Assembly (NCBI RefSeq): GCF_008386505.1
Contig: NZ_VUNZ01000001.1
Location: 1,116,001-1,180,000 of the forward strand
Origin: Chryseobacterium sediminis
Lineage (GTDB): Bacteria; Bacteroidota; Bacteroidia; Flavobacteriales; Weeksellaceae
Direction: 5' to 3'
DNA: 64,000 nt
Positions 25,958-34,681 of the stretch are shown piece after piece (the stretch's first letter is position 1; each line of letters starts with the position of its first letter). Position numbers and translations under genes: made by a program. The notes beneath the pieces are model-generated. The model saw only the letters and a list, made by a program, of their open reading frames with translations. It did no database searches and was not told the DNA's origin.

Positions 25958-27391
25958 TTATTGGGTATAGGTATTTTTCATCCATAGGTAAATATCCTCA
26001 TCGGATGGAATTCTTAACCTTTTACGAATACGATTTTTTCTGGTTTGTACAGATTGAGGCTGAACAAAAGTATAGGTTGCAATGTCTTTAGTAGAGAAAT
26101 TAAGAAATAACAGGGCGCAAAATTTCAGTTCTGTACTCTGCAGCTGAGGTTCTATTTTCATTAAGTTTGGAAAAAAATTGGGATATACTTCCTGAAATCG
26201 GGTAAGAAATTCAGGATCGTTATTTTTAGCCAGCTGAATGACTTCTTCAAAAGCAAAATTCAGTTTCTGATTAAGTTCCTGAGCTTCTTTTTCTTTTATG
26301 TTTAGTACTCTATTTTTGTTTTTGATCCTTTTATGTACAAAAAAGATGATAATAATTGCACCCACAGATCCTATAAGTATAACGTATATTAAAAGGTGGG
26401 TTTGATGCTCCAAAGGTCTCTTTTTTTCATCTACAAGAAGGCCTACAGTATCTTCCAGATTTTCATCATCTATCCTCTTTAAGCTATCGTTAAGACTATT
26501 ATATTTAAGCTCATATCTATTTCCGGTATCTATCTGGCCGGTTTTTTCATATGACTTGGCTATTAAACGGTATAACTCTGATAATTTTTTGAAATTCTTT
26601 GCATTTCCGGCAAGCTTTATTGCCTTTTCATAATCTATAATTGCGGAATCATATTGCTTTCTCGCATCATGAATTTGTCCCCAAAGCTTTAATGTTGCAA
26701 AATCATTATTCCCCCACCCGATTGGTACAGATTGAGCGGATCTAATATAAATCTCAGCAGAATCAATCTTGTTTTCGTTGAGTTTTGTTTCAGCTAAAAG
26801 TAACATGGCTGCTTTTAAGCTTGTATTCATACCCGCATCCATTTTTTTGGATTTCTTCAATTCATCAACAATCCTCTTTCCATAATAAGCAGCAGAGTCA
26901 TATTGCTTTTTCTCAAAATAATTTTTCCCTATCTGCACGAGGATCATTCCTTTTATAGCACATTTGGTAGAATCATTTTTTAAGCCATTGGCCATCACAA
27001 GATCCTTCTTTAGTTTTTTCAGAGCTTCGTCATACATTTTAATTCCTCTGTAATTAATACTGTATAATATATTCATGGAAATTTCCTGATCTTCAGCTTC
27101 CGAATTTTTAAATTCTGGTTCCATCATCTTTAAGAAGTAATTGCTTTTATTATACTTGTATTGCATAGAAAAAGCAAGGGCTAAATTATAATATGCAGAC
27201 AATTTACCTTCTGCATAATTAATATGCTTAGCATCATCAAGTATCGAAAGATTCAATTTGACCATTTCATCTGTCTGCCCTTCAATAAGAAGAGCGTTAG
27301 ATTTCTCCAGTCTTTTTTCAATTGTTTTGGTAGTAATTTTAGACTGTGCAAAAAGCAATAAAGGAAAAAACAAAAAGATAAATTTCATCAT
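25958..27391 (-). CDS. TPR regulator with membrane segment and LuxR-like HTH (divergent paralogue)
   Basis: This 477-residue protein has a signal peptide (FPLLLFAQ), TPR-like helical repeats (about 25-310), one membrane segment (LIYVILIGSVGAIIIIFFV, near 330-350), a coiled linker and a C-terminal HTH (FLNFSTKDIATYTFVQPQSVQTRK). The layout equals that of the 14773-16212 regulator, but the sequence is clearly more distant. The start is one of two adjacent ATGs. A triple 11-bp repeat (site 2) lies about 205 bases upstream. The secreted protein gene at 27976 is divergent and may be its target. Confidence 0.85.
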   Translation of the reverse strand: MMKFIFLFFPLLLFAQSKITTKTIEKRLEKSNALLIEGQTDEMVKLNLSILDDAKHINYAEGKLSAYYNLALAFSMQYKYNKSNYFLKMMEPEFKNSEAEDQEISMNILYSINYRGIKMYDEALKKLKKDLVMANGLKNDSTKCAIKGMILVQIGKNYFEKKQYDSAAYYGKRIVDELKKSKKMDAGMNTSLKAAMLLLAETKLNENKIDSAEIYIRSAQSVPIGWGNNDFATLKLWGQIHDARKQYDSAIIDYEKAIKLAGNAKNFKKLSELYRLIAKSYEKTGQIDTGNRYELKYNSLNDSLKRIDDENLEDTVGLLVDEKKRPLEHQTHLLIYVILIGSVGAIIIIFFVHKRIKNKNRVLNIKEKEAQELNQKLNFAFEEVIQLAKNNDPEFLTRFQEVYPNFFPNLMKIEPQLQSTELKFCALLFLNFSTKDIATYTFVQPQSVQTRKNRIRKRLRIPSDEDIYLWMKNTYTQ

Positions 27392-27595
27392 ATAGTAAGT
27401 GAGCGTGTAATAATTTATACATATAACAAATATAACAGTAAAACAAAACCAAATTAAAATAAAACAAATGATTTAATTATTAAAAAATCAACAATAATAA
27501 AAAAAATCAACATCCAATTAATAACAATACAAGAACTACTGCCTATTGTAAGAGCAATGATAAAATATTTAAAGAAAAAAGAAACCAATATGGAC

Positions 27596-27628
27596 ACGAC
27601 ATAGGTATGACACAGATATGACATAGAG
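27596..27628 (-). promoter_or_regulatory. Pho-box-like triple 11-bp repeat, site 2
   Basis: Three consecutive 11-mers on the + strand are ACGACATAGGT, ATGACACAGAT and ATGACATAGAG. On the minus strand each reads as a TGTCAT-type half-site facing the 25958-27391 gene. The exact helical period suggests an OmpR/PhoB-family response regulator. Confidence 0.6.
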
Positions 27629-27820
27629 GATTATTGTTGTTTTTAGCTTGTTTATCAGGGATATAATTTCATCGTCAGGAAAACGTCCATATCATTATTA
27701 AAATCTTGTATTCTAAACCCAAAATTATAAACACATTTTATACATGATGACAGAATAGATCATAAATAAAAAGCAAGTATCTGATTAAATATAACATCTG
27801 ATTATCAGAAATTTAAAACC

Positions 27821-27842
27821 ATGTCATAGCCATGTCATAGAT
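27821..27842 (+). promoter_or_regulatory. Pho-box-like 11-bp direct repeat, site 3
   Basis: ATGTCATAGCC is followed directly by ATGTCATAGAT, facing the gene at 27976. It has the same half-site as sites 1 and 2 in the opposite orientation, matching the direction of its gene. Confidence 0.6.
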
Positions 27843-27975
27843 GAAATTTTGCACCATATACAGCTACGAATGTAATATTGTGACAACAAAATGTATCCAA
27901 TTGATTTACAGCACATGCAACTTACATACCTGTGAATCTTAGGTGAAAAAAACAACATAAAAAATCTTTACATCT

Positions 27976-28674
27976 ATGAAAAAATTATTATTACCCATTG
28001 TTCTGTTAACCTCATTGAATGCGTATTCACAGGTTGGGATGAATACTTCAACCCCCAGCGCTACACTTGATGTAGTGAGCAAAGGAACAACAAGTACTAC
28101 AAAAGCTTTAGAGATTAATGACAGCACTAATAAAGAGCTAGTCAGCATATCTGATGATGGATCTGTACGCCTGGAAAATTATAAAAATTTCAGTTTATTA
28201 GGAACTGATACTAATGGTAATCTGGTAAACGGGACAACAGCAAGTATTCCTTCTATAGTAGGAATTGCCACAGGAATTACCTCAACCAGTGATCTTTCTG
28301 CCAATACAGAGGCTAAATACACTTTTACTACTGATAAAATCAATGCTGCAAACTTATCATATAGCTCAGGGAATTTTACCGTATTGAAAGCAGGATATTA
28401 TGGTATTTTACTTTACACAAAAAAGAATGTTGGCATGAACTTTCCTAATACAGGAGGAACAGTACAAACCTTTATAAAGAAAACGGCTTCTAGTACTACA
28501 ACTGAACTTTCGGTAAATCAAAGTAGCTTAACTGACAATCTTACTTTTGAAGCAAATACTATAGGAGTGACTGCTTATTTTAATGTCGGTGAAATAATAA
28601 GTTGCAGAGCTAACTATACAAGACCTCACAGATTAACTACAGCTTCATTGAGTATTGTATATTATGGTACTTAA
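27976..28674 (+). CDS. Secreted protein with NTSTPSATLDV N-terminal motif and C1q-like C-terminal half
   Basis: This 232-residue protein has a signal peptide (LNAYSQ, about 18). Next is the motif VGMNTSTPSATLDVV, which the protein at 34796-35683 also carries as VGINTTSPTKTLDIN. The C-terminal 130 residues show an alternating beta pattern (FTVLKAGYYGILLYT to SIVYYGT) reminiscent of the C1q/TNF jelly-roll; this is a fold guess only. There is no T9SS domain. A terminator follows and the HTH gene at 28764 comes next. Confidence 0.75.
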   Translation: MKKLLLPIVLLTSLNAYSQVGMNTSTPSATLDVVSKGTTSTTKALEINDSTNKELVSISDDGSVRLENYKNFSLLGTDTNGNLVNGTTASIPSIVGIATGITSTSDLSANTEAKYTFTTDKINAANLSYSSGNFTVLKAGYYGILLYTKKNVGMNFPNTGGTVQTFIKKTASSTTTELSVNQSSLTDNLTFEANTIGVTAYFNVGEIISCRANYTRPHRLTTASLSIVYYGT

Positions 28675-28717
28675 TATATAAGCTGAACCATAAAATATTT
28701 ATTTTTCAAATTATAAA

Positions 28718-28750
28718 AACCACTTTTGCCCTATTACAAAAGTGGTTTTA
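28718..28750 (+). terminator. Terminator after the 27976 gene
   Basis: AACCACTTTTG (28718-28728) pairs perfectly with CAAAAGTGGTT (28737-28747), followed by TTTA. Confidence 0.75.
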
Positions 28751-28763
28751 TCCCAATTCTTTT

Positions 28764-29189
28764 ATGATGCTTTTTAAAGATATCCACATCGGTGAATTGA
28801 TACAAAAACGTGTGAAAGAAACTGGCTTTTCTTCAGACAGACTCCTGAACTTTATGCAATGTAGCCATAACGAACTTTCAGAAATGTATAAAAGTAAATC
28901 TCTGGATGCAGAGGTTCTTCTTAAATGGAGCAAGCTCTTAACATATGATTTTTTCAGGATCTATTCTCAACATCTTTTACTCTATTCACCTCCTTTATCT
29001 TCGGATTATTATCAAAAATCAAAACAGGAAAAAACACAGCTTCCGGAGTTCAGAAAAAATATTTATACCGTAGAAATGATTGATTTTATTCTAAACCTTT
29101 TAAAAACAAATGAAAAAACAAAACAACAAATAATAGAAGATTACAAAATCCCAAAAACTACTTTATACAAATGGATCAAAAAATACTGA
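28764..29189 (+). CDS. Orphan HTH protein (family A)
   Basis: This protein of about 141 residues starts FKDIHIGELIQKRVKE and ends in a transposase-like HTH (IIEDYKIPKTTLYKWIKKY). It is a paralogue of the 33758-34177 protein (LKDIHIGDLLYKRVKE, ending IPKSTLNKWISKY). The N-terminal half resembles small HTH or antitoxin-like folds, with a shared VLLKW.KLL.YDFFR.Y core. No catalytic domain is attached. Two adjacent ATGs (28764, 28767) are both possible starts. Confidence 0.8.
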   Translation: MMLFKDIHIGELIQKRVKETGFSSDRLLNFMQCSHNELSEMYKSKSLDAEVLLKWSKLLTYDFFRIYSQHLLLYSPPLSSDYYQKSKQEKTQLPEFRKNIYTVEMIDFILNLLKTNEKTKQQIIEDYKIPKTTLYKWIKKY

Positions 29190-29309
29190 CCCGCCTCCCT
29201 GAGTTCTCATAAATCAAAATTTAGTTGCTGTATACATTATAATATCCCTCTATTGAATGTATGTTACCCTTTTTAATCTTTGTTATAAACTTACGATTCT
29301 ATAACACAA

Positions 29310-29354
29310 ATGGAAAATGAGTTACTTAAGGATTTTAGTCAAGCCTCTGAATAG
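29310..29354 (+). CDS. Possible 14-codon micro-ORF ahead of a terminator
   Basis: ATG at 29310 encodes MENELLKDFSQASE, and its stop codon lies inside the terminator hairpin. A TTAATCTTTG about 25 bases upstream is near, but not equal to, the -7 consensus. It could be a leader peptide or chance; no homologue was checked. Confidence 0.3.
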   Translation: MENELLKDFSQASE

Positions 29355-29364
29355 AGGCTTTTTT
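29341..29364 (+). terminator. Terminator upstream of the TetR gene
   Basis: AAGCCTCT-GAAT-AGAGGCTT is followed by six T. No full-size gene lies directly before it on this strand, which suggests a short transcript. Confidence 0.75.
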
Positions 29365-29446
29365 ATCATCACAAACACAAATTTCTCAGCACTTTTTATT
29401 ACTAGTCTAATTCTTTTTTAAAAAAATATAAAAAAGTTTTGTTTTT

Positions 29447-29469
29447 ATGACCAATCGGTCATATATTTG
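29447..29469 (+). promoter_or_regulatory. Promoter and operator of the 29490 TetR gene
   Basis: ATGACCAATCGGTCAT (29447-29462) is a near-palindrome that fills the spacer between TTTTG (29437-29441) and the -7 box TATATTTG (29462-29469). This places a repressor site inside the promoter and implies autoregulation. Confidence 0.75.
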
Positions 29470-29489
29470 CATTGTTATTTAGACACATC

Positions 29490-30077
29490 ATGGCAAAAGG
29501 AGAAGAAACCAGACAGTTCATTATAGAAAAAGCAGCACCTATTTTTAATACAAAAGGGATTGCAGCTACTTCTATGAGTGATATTATGGAAGCGACCAAG
29601 TTGTCTAAAGGCAGTATGTATGTTCACTTTGAAAATAAAGACGTTCTTGCCTGTGCAGCTGTTGAACATAACATGAAGCTATTAAGTGACAAGCTCCAAA
29701 AAGTTTTGAGCGGACATAAAACCTCTGAAGAGCAATTATTGGCTTATATTGATTTTTTTAGTGATCCCAATCACCCACCGGTAGTCGGAGGCTGTCCTTT
29801 ATTAAATTTTGGAATGGAAGCTGATGACACCAATCCTGTAGTTAAAGAAAAGGTAAACCGTGCCATTAAACAGGGGCAGGAATTACTTTCCGGTATTATA
29901 GAGAAGGGAATTGCCAATAAAGAATTCAGAGCAGACTGGAATCCGACCGATTTTGCAACAGTTCTTTTTGCAATGCTTGAAGGAGGTCATTTGATGTCCA
30001 GAATGTCTGGTAAAAATGATAGAATGAAGGTTATTGGCAATAGCCTGAAAAAAATGATAGAAGAAAAAAAAGTGTAA
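29490..30077 (+). CDS. TetR/AcrR-family regulator of the SDR/hydrolase/Ohr cluster
   Basis: This protein of about 195 residues has an N-terminal TetR HTH (FNTKGIAATSMSDIMEATKLSKGSMYVHF, about residues 18-46). The C-terminal domain has VVGGCPLLNFGMEADDTNP, a pattern common in AcrR-type repressors of redox and detoxification genes. The ATG at 29490 is chosen over a TTG six codons upstream that lies near the likely transcription start. Operators flank the gene on both sides (29447 and 30095), so it probably controls itself and the SDR gene. Confidence 0.9.
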   Translation: MAKGEETRQFIIEKAAPIFNTKGIAATSMSDIMEATKLSKGSMYVHFENKDVLACAAVEHNMKLLSDKLQKVLSGHKTSEEQLLAYIDFFSDPNHPPVVGGCPLLNFGMEADDTNPVVKEKVNRAIKQGQELLSGIIEKGIANKEFRADWNPTDFATVLFAMLEGGHLMSRMSGKNDRMKVIGNSLKKMIEEKKV

Positions 30078-30094
30078 TTTTTTTTATTAAAAAT

Positions 30095-30110
30095 ATGACC
30101 GATCGGTCAT
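30095..30110. promoter_or_regulatory. TetR operator upstream of the SDR gene
   Basis: ATGACCGATCGGTCAT is a perfect 16-bp palindrome. It is one base different from the site at 29447 in front of the regulator gene. Confidence 0.8.
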
Positions 30111-30171
30111 TTAAAATAAATAGAAGACTTTAAAAAGTATAATCATAACAATTAATTAAAAAACAAAAAAA

Positions 30172-30978
30172 ATGTCAAAAACAGTTTTAATTACAGGTGC
30201 ATCAAAAGGTTTCGGAAGAGCATGGGCAGAAGCATTTTTAGCAAAAGGATACAAAGTAGCGGCAACAGCCAGAAATGTAGAAACACTTCATGATTTAAAA
30301 GAAAAGTATGGGGATTCTGTATTGCCTTTAACATTAGATGTAGACAAACGGGAAGAATCTTTGGCTGTAGCTCAGAAGGTAAACCAGCACTTCGGCAGTA
30401 TTGATATCCTGATCAATAATGCAGGATACGCGCTAACAGGAGCAATTGAAGAAACAAATGAGCAGGAAGCAAGGGCACAGTTTGAGACCAATTTCTTTGG
30501 AACTTTATGGCTTACACAGGCAGTACTTCCCATCATGAGAGATCAAAAAAGCGGGCATATTATTCAGGTATCTTCTATTCTGGGATTGGCAACTTTACCC
30601 ACAATGGGACTTTACAATGCTTCTAAATTTGCACTGGAAGGACTAAGCGAAACTCTGGCTACGGAAGTGAAAGAATTCGGTATTCATGTTACTTTGGTAG
30701 AACCTAATGGTTATGCATCCAATATCTGGCATACAGGAATTAATACCCAAAGCAATCCTGTTTATGATGGTCTTAAAAAAGCCTTTTCGGAGGCTGAAAC
30801 TTCTTTCGGAAGTGTAGAAGCTACAGTACCGGCATTGATAAAATTAGCAGAAACGGAAAATCCTCCATTGCGTTTATTACTTGGGAAAGTAGCATTGCCA
30901 TTTGTAAAACATAATTATGAACAGCGTTTAAAAGTCTGGAAAGAATGGAATGATGTATCCGTAGAAGCCCACGGATAA
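30172..30978 (+). CDS. Short-chain dehydrogenase/reductase (SDR)
   Basis: This 268-residue NAD(P)-dependent oxidoreductase has the classical motifs TGASKGFG (cofactor), NNAG, a catalytic Ser in VSSILG, and YNASK (Tyr and Lys). It resembles the SDR branch that acts on carbonyl or retinol-like substrates, but the substrate is unknown. It lies between a TetR operator and a strong terminator, so it is probably a single-gene unit under the adjacent TetR protein. Confidence 0.93.
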   Translation: MSKTVLITGASKGFGRAWAEAFLAKGYKVAATARNVETLHDLKEKYGDSVLPLTLDVDKREESLAVAQKVNQHFGSIDILINNAGYALTGAIEETNEQEARAQFETNFFGTLWLTQAVLPIMRDQKSGHIIQVSSILGLATLPTMGLYNASKFALEGLSETLATEVKEFGIHVTLVEPNGYASNIWHTGINTQSNPVYDGLKKAFSEAETSFGSVEATVPALIKLAETENPPLRLLLGKVALPFVKHNYEQRLKVWKEWNDVSVEAHG

Positions 30979-31001
30979 TTTTCTAAAGAATACAACCATA
31001 A

Positions 31002-31039
31002 AATAAGCTCCGTTTTTATAAGAACGGAGCTTATTTTTT
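31002..31039 (+). terminator. Terminator after the SDR gene
   Basis: AATAAGCTCCGTT (31002-31014) pairs with AACGGAGCTTATT (31023-31035), followed by a T run. Confidence 0.85.
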
Positions 31040-31231
31040 ATCCTTTTTTGGATTGAACAGCTTAGCTTTTCCTTCATCATTATTCCATTTTCCTGTTCAC
31101 CACCTGTAATGTCTATTTCGCTGCAAAATATGACTGTTTGAACAAATTACCTGTTCAGCAACCGTTTTTCAGGACCTAATTTTGTCTCATCAAAAAAGAA
31201 AAACAGATTTAAAATCTAAAACAATAAAGCA

Positions 31232-32530
31232 ATGAAAACAACAATTTCGACCATCCTGTTAGCAGCAACTTTTATTCTAAGTACTCCTGCAGTCTTCAAA
31301 GCACAAGCTAATACTATTCATACTGCATCGTCAACAACTGACACGAGTATCCGTCCTTTTCACATCAATATCCCGCAATCTCAGCTGGATGAACTTAAAA
31401 GAAGAATCTCCGAAACCCGTTTTCCGGATAAAGAAACGGTAAAAGATGCTTCCCAGGGAATTCAGCTCGCTCAGTTAAAAGAACTGATTACCTATTGGGG
31501 GAATGATTATGACTGGAGAAAAGTGGAGAATAAATTGAATGCACTTCCACAATTTGTAACAAAAATTGACGGAATTGATATTCAGTTTATCCACGTCCGT
31601 TCCAAAGAATCCAATGCAATGCCGGTGATTCTTACTCATGGCTGGCCGGGTTCTCCTCTTGAATTTATTGATGCCATAGGTCCTCTGACAGATCCCGTGA
31701 AATACGGAGGAAAAGCAAGTGATGCATTTGATGTGATCATTCCAGCCATCCCTGGATATGGTTTTTCAGAAATTCCAACTGAACTTGGCTGGAATCCTGA
31801 CCGTGTTGCCCGTGCATGGGATGTATTAATGAAAAGACTTGGCTACAAAAAGTATGTTTCCGAAGGTGGTGACCACGGCTCTGTAGTATCTGATGCTTTA
31901 GCAAAGCAAGCTCCTTCTGGTCTTTTAGGAATTCACCTTACGATGCCGGCTACTATTCCTGCAGAACTTGTAAAACCTATCAACGCAGGTGATCCTGCTC
32001 CTACCGGACTTTCTGCTTCAGAAACACAAGCATATAATGCGATGAGTACTTTCTTTGGAAGAAATGCCGCGTATGGAGGAATGATGGTAACGCGTCCGCA
32101 GACGACAGGATATTTACTTTCTGATTCTCCAACTGCTTTAGCTTCATTCCTGTACGAGAAAATCGCTGAATGGAGTGAAAGTAACCTTCATCCGGAAAAT
32201 GTAATAGGCCGTGATGCAATTTTGGATGACATTACCCTTTACTGGCTTACCAATACAGGAGCATCTTCTTCCCGTTTCTATTGGGAAAACAACAAAAACA
32301 ACTTCAGTGCTGATGCTCAGAAGACGAAAGATATTAAAGTTCCTGTAGCTATTTCGGTATTCCCTCACGAAATTTATCAGGCTCCCGAAAGCTGGTCAAA
32401 ACGTGCCTACCCTACTTTATATTATTATCACAAAGCATCAAAAGGCGGACATTTTGCAGCCTGGGAACAGCCACAGGTCTTTACGGAAGAGCTTAGAGCA
32501 GCTTTCAAAGATTTAAGAAAAAAACTTTAA
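31232..32530 (+). CDS. Exported epoxide-hydrolase-like alpha/beta hydrolase
   Basis: This 432-residue protein has a signal peptide (ending VFKAQ, about 25). An epoxide hydrolase N-terminal domain (FHINIPQSQLDELKRRI to about 150) precedes an alpha/beta hydrolase fold. HGWPGS forms the oxyanion region, GGDHGS carries the nucleophilic Asp, and GGHFAAWEQP carries the catalytic His near the C terminus. The length and motifs fit the EHN family. Epoxides are the family substrate; the one here is unknown. It is followed by ohr with a 44-base gap, probably in one operon. Confidence 0.9.
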   Translation: MKTTISTILLAATFILSTPAVFKAQANTIHTASSTTDTSIRPFHINIPQSQLDELKRRISETRFPDKETVKDASQGIQLAQLKELITYWGNDYDWRKVENKLNALPQFVTKIDGIDIQFIHVRSKESNAMPVILTHGWPGSPLEFIDAIGPLTDPVKYGGKASDAFDVIIPAIPGYGFSEIPTELGWNPDRVARAWDVLMKRLGYKKYVSEGGDHGSVVSDALAKQAPSGLLGIHLTMPATIPAELVKPINAGDPAPTGLSASETQAYNAMSTFFGRNAAYGGMMVTRPQTTGYLLSDSPTALASFLYEKIAEWSESNLHPENVIGRDAILDDITLYWLTNTGASSSRFYWENNKNNFSADAQKTKDIKVPVAISVFPHEIYQAPESWSKRAYPTLYYYHKASKGGHFAAWEQPQVFTEELRAAFKDLRKKL

Positions 32531-32574
32531 TAACAGATCAATCAACAATATTGTTCAATCTAAATAATAAAAAT

Positions 32575-33033
32575 ATGGAATTAAATACCATTCAGGAAGT
32601 AGAAAATACAACAGTAGTTAACATCAGTAAAGTGTTGTATTCCGGTAACGTTGTAGTAACCGGAGGCCGTAACGGGGAAGCAAAAAGCAGTGACGGAAAA
32701 CTGGATATTGAACTGACCTCTCCCGGAGCAAAAGGAAACGGAACCAATCCGGAACAGTTATTAGCAGCAGGATGGTCTGCTTGCTTTATTGGAGCTATGC
32801 ATTTGGGTGCTGTAAAAACGGGAGTTAATCTTCCTTCAAATCTGTCTGTCAATACTTCAGTAGATCTGGCGGCTAATGATGATGGATTTTTTCTACAGGC
32901 TCATTTACAGGTTATTTTACCGGGTCTTCCCATAGATGAAGCCAGAAAAGTAGTGGAAACGGCTCATGCAACGTGTCCTTATTCAAAAGCAACCCGTGGA
33001 AATATCAATGTGAAGATAGATGTTGTGGTATAG
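32575..33033 (+). CDS. ohr: Organic hydroperoxide resistance protein (Ohr/OsmC family)
   Basis: This 152-residue thiol peroxidase reduces organic hydroperoxides. The two redox cysteines are visible in AAGWSACFIGAMHLGA and HATCPYSKATRGN. The ATG at 32575 (MELNTIQEV) is preferred to an upstream TTG. Its place after the epoxide hydrolase and SDR genes suggests a small detoxification cluster, but no separate OhrR-type regulator is present. Confidence 0.92.
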   Translation: MELNTIQEVENTTVVNISKVLYSGNVVVTGGRNGEAKSSDGKLDIELTSPGAKGNGTNPEQLLAAGWSACFIGAMHLGAVKTGVNLPSNLSVNTSVDLAANDDGFFLQAHLQVILPGLPIDEARKVVETAHATCPYSKATRGNINVKIDVVV

Positions 33034-33068
33034 TTATCAGAATGTTTTATAACATTTTGACTGAAAAT

Positions 33069-33099
33069 CTTCCTTGCTTTTGGTAAGGAAGTTTTTTTT
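33069..33099 (+). terminator. Terminator after ohr
   Basis: CTTCCTT pairs with AAGGAAG across a 9-base loop, followed by eight T. Confidence 0.75.
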
Positions 33100-33452
33100 A
33101 ATGAAAAGGGAAATATTCAAAACGCAAATGAAATACCTAGAAAGAAAATAATCTCTCTAGATATTTCATCCTTAGTCTTTAGAATCGATATTAATTAAAT
33201 GCGATTATAAATTTAATTTAATCATTAATGTGTCTCCAAAGGTCCAATAATTAAGATAAAAGACAAAACAGATCCCGTAAACATTCTAAGCTTATTCTGT
33301 AAAAAGAAATCTCAGGTATTGTAGATAAAATACTACTCAATGCTGTTATAGAACCAAAAAAAAGAGCATATCTACAATAAGATATACTCTAAAAACTTAG
33401 AAAAAAACAAAATATAAACAACATTACTTTAGTGGAAAATATGTTCTTCTCT
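33100..33452. other. Intergenic region, little content
   Basis: This AT-rich spacer lies between the ohr terminator and the minus-strand HTH genes. It has no coding potential. The only feature seen is a minus-strand terminator at 33355-33390. Confidence 0.5.
33355..33390 (-). terminator. Terminator of the 33453-34681 minus-strand genes
   Basis: AGAGCATATCT (33363-33373) pairs with AGATATACTCT (33380-33390). Read on the minus strand, a run of T (the A run from 33355) follows. Confidence 0.7.
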
Positions 33453-33782
33453 TTATATTAAAAATGTACGTTTCCATTTAGTCACCGTATTTCTGCTCAG
33501 CTTAAAATGACTGGCCAATTGGGTATTATTTAATCTGTGTTTTTTCTGATAATCGAGGATTTCAAAAATAGTCTGTTTATCATAGGATTTAAATTTTTGA
33601 CTTTCAGATAATTCATCAAAAATGATTGTATTGATTTTCAGCACATCAGATACAGACAGACTGTTCTTAGATAAAAATCCTTTTACATATTCTCTTTTAT
33701 CAGGACATTTGGCCTCAATAAAATCATGATAAATCTGTTTATAATTGGGGCCGGCATTTATGATCTGTATTTGCTTATCCAT
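33453..33782 (-). CDS. Orphan transposase-type HTH protein (family B), second copy
   Basis: This 109-residue paralogue of the 25493-25822 protein has an HTH, LNNTQLASHFKLSRNTVTKW, at the C terminus. Its start overlaps the end of the family A gene by 25 bases, so the two are translationally linked here, whereas in the first locus they are separated by two genes. No catalytic domain or IS ends are present. Confidence 0.8.
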   Translation of the reverse strand: MDKQIQIINAGPNYKQIYHDFIEAKCPDKREYVKGFLSKNSLSVSDVLKINTIIFDELSESQKFKSYDKQTIFEILDYQKKHRLNNTQLASHFKLSRNTVTKWKRTFLI

Positions 33783-34177
33783 TTATTGAGTGTTGATTTT
33801 GGAATTCTATATTGATTCATGATTTCTGAAGGGGTCATCTGCTTATTTTTCAGAAGTTCCAGCATAAAATCTATAATCTCTTTGGTATATAAATTTTTCC
33901 GGAATTGAGGCAGCTGAGACTGTTTCTCTTTTTTATTAGGGCCGGAAGACGGAGCATATAAAATCAAATGATTGGAATACAGTCGGAAAAAATCATATTC
34001 AAGCAGTTTACACCATTTTAAAAGTACATCTGCTTCTACAGATTTTTGAGAATACATATCTGTAATTTCCTTTTCTGTTTTCTGCAGGAATTTACAGATT
34101 CTGGTTATTTCTATTTCTTCTTCCTTTACTCTTTTATACAGCAGATCTCCGATATGAATATCTTTTAAATTTTCCAT
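33758..34177 (-). CDS. Orphan HTH protein (family A), second copy
   Basis: This 139-residue paralogue of the 28764-29189 protein begins LKDIHIGDLLYKRVKE and ends with the HTH IMNQYRIPKSTLNKWISKY. It is cotranscribed with the family B partner (25-base overlap) and follows the membrane protein gene at 34220 by 42 bases. The pairing of both families at two loci suggests that they act together. Confidence 0.8.
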   Translation of the reverse strand: MENLKDIHIGDLLYKRVKEEEIEITRICKFLQKTEKEITDMYSQKSVEADVLLKWCKLLEYDFFRLYSNHLILYAPSSGPNKKEKQSQLPQFRKNLYTKEIIDFMLELLKNKQMTPSEIMNQYRIPKSTLNKWISKYRS

Positions 34178-34219
34178 CCTATATTAATTTATTTACTGTT
34201 CAAAACATCATTATCTCCT

Positions 34220-34681
34220 TCAGGAAATAACCTCCTGATCTTTCATGGTCATATTTTTTTTAATATCTATGAAAAGTAAATTCACCTGATTTTCATTGCA
34301 AAAAGTAATATCAATATCCATTCTTAATACCTTTCCAGAAGAATTTGAGAATAGAACAACCAGATATTTTTTTAGAATACTCTCCTTGATTTTGATATTT
34401 AAGATTTTGCTGTGTGGCATTTCAAAACGAGGTTTTTTACCTGCTGAAAGCCATTGATAACTTTTTATGGAAAGGATCTCCCCGGAATTTTCGTATTCAA
34501 AGATGAATCTGTTTTTTAGTTTCCCGTATAGCAATATCAAAAGAGTAATAAAAATAAACAACATTGAAAGCAAATGATAATCAAAGAATCTAAGCGTAAT
34601 GATAGTTCCTAGGAGTAAAACAATTACCACCAGCTGAAAAATCATATGATTAATTACTTTTTTCTTATTGCTTATTTTCAT
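34220..34681 (-). CDS. Small membrane protein, 153 residues
   Basis: Two membrane segments lie near the N terminus (FQLVVIVLLLGTIITLRFF and LLSMLFIFITLLILLYG). A soluble beta-rich C-terminal part of about 85 residues follows, resembling a PH-like domain by pattern only. No signal peptide is cleaved. It is directly upstream of the HTH pair on the same strand, probably in the same transcript. The function is unknown. Confidence 0.75.
   Translation of the reverse strand: MKISNKKKVINHMIFQLVVIVLLLGTIITLRFFDYHLLSMLFIFITLLILLYGKLKNRFIFEYENSGEILSIKSYQWLSAGKKPRFEMPHSKILNIKIKESILKKYLVVLFSNSSGKVLRMDIDITFCNENQVNLLFIDIKKNMTMKDQEVIS

Larger units (their letters stand above)
27392..27975. other. 584-bp divergent intergenic region with two Pho-box-like sites
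   Basis: This AT-rich region lies between the TPR-LuxR gene and the 27976 gene. It holds site 2 (27596-27628) pointing left and site 3 (27821-27842) pointing right. I see no coding potential and no clear -7 box. Confidence 0.5.

Noticed and set aside
25493..34177. The four HTH genes as insertion sequences
   Set aside because: They have transposase-like HTHs, but no catalytic domain follows and no terminal inverted repeats or target duplications were found around them.
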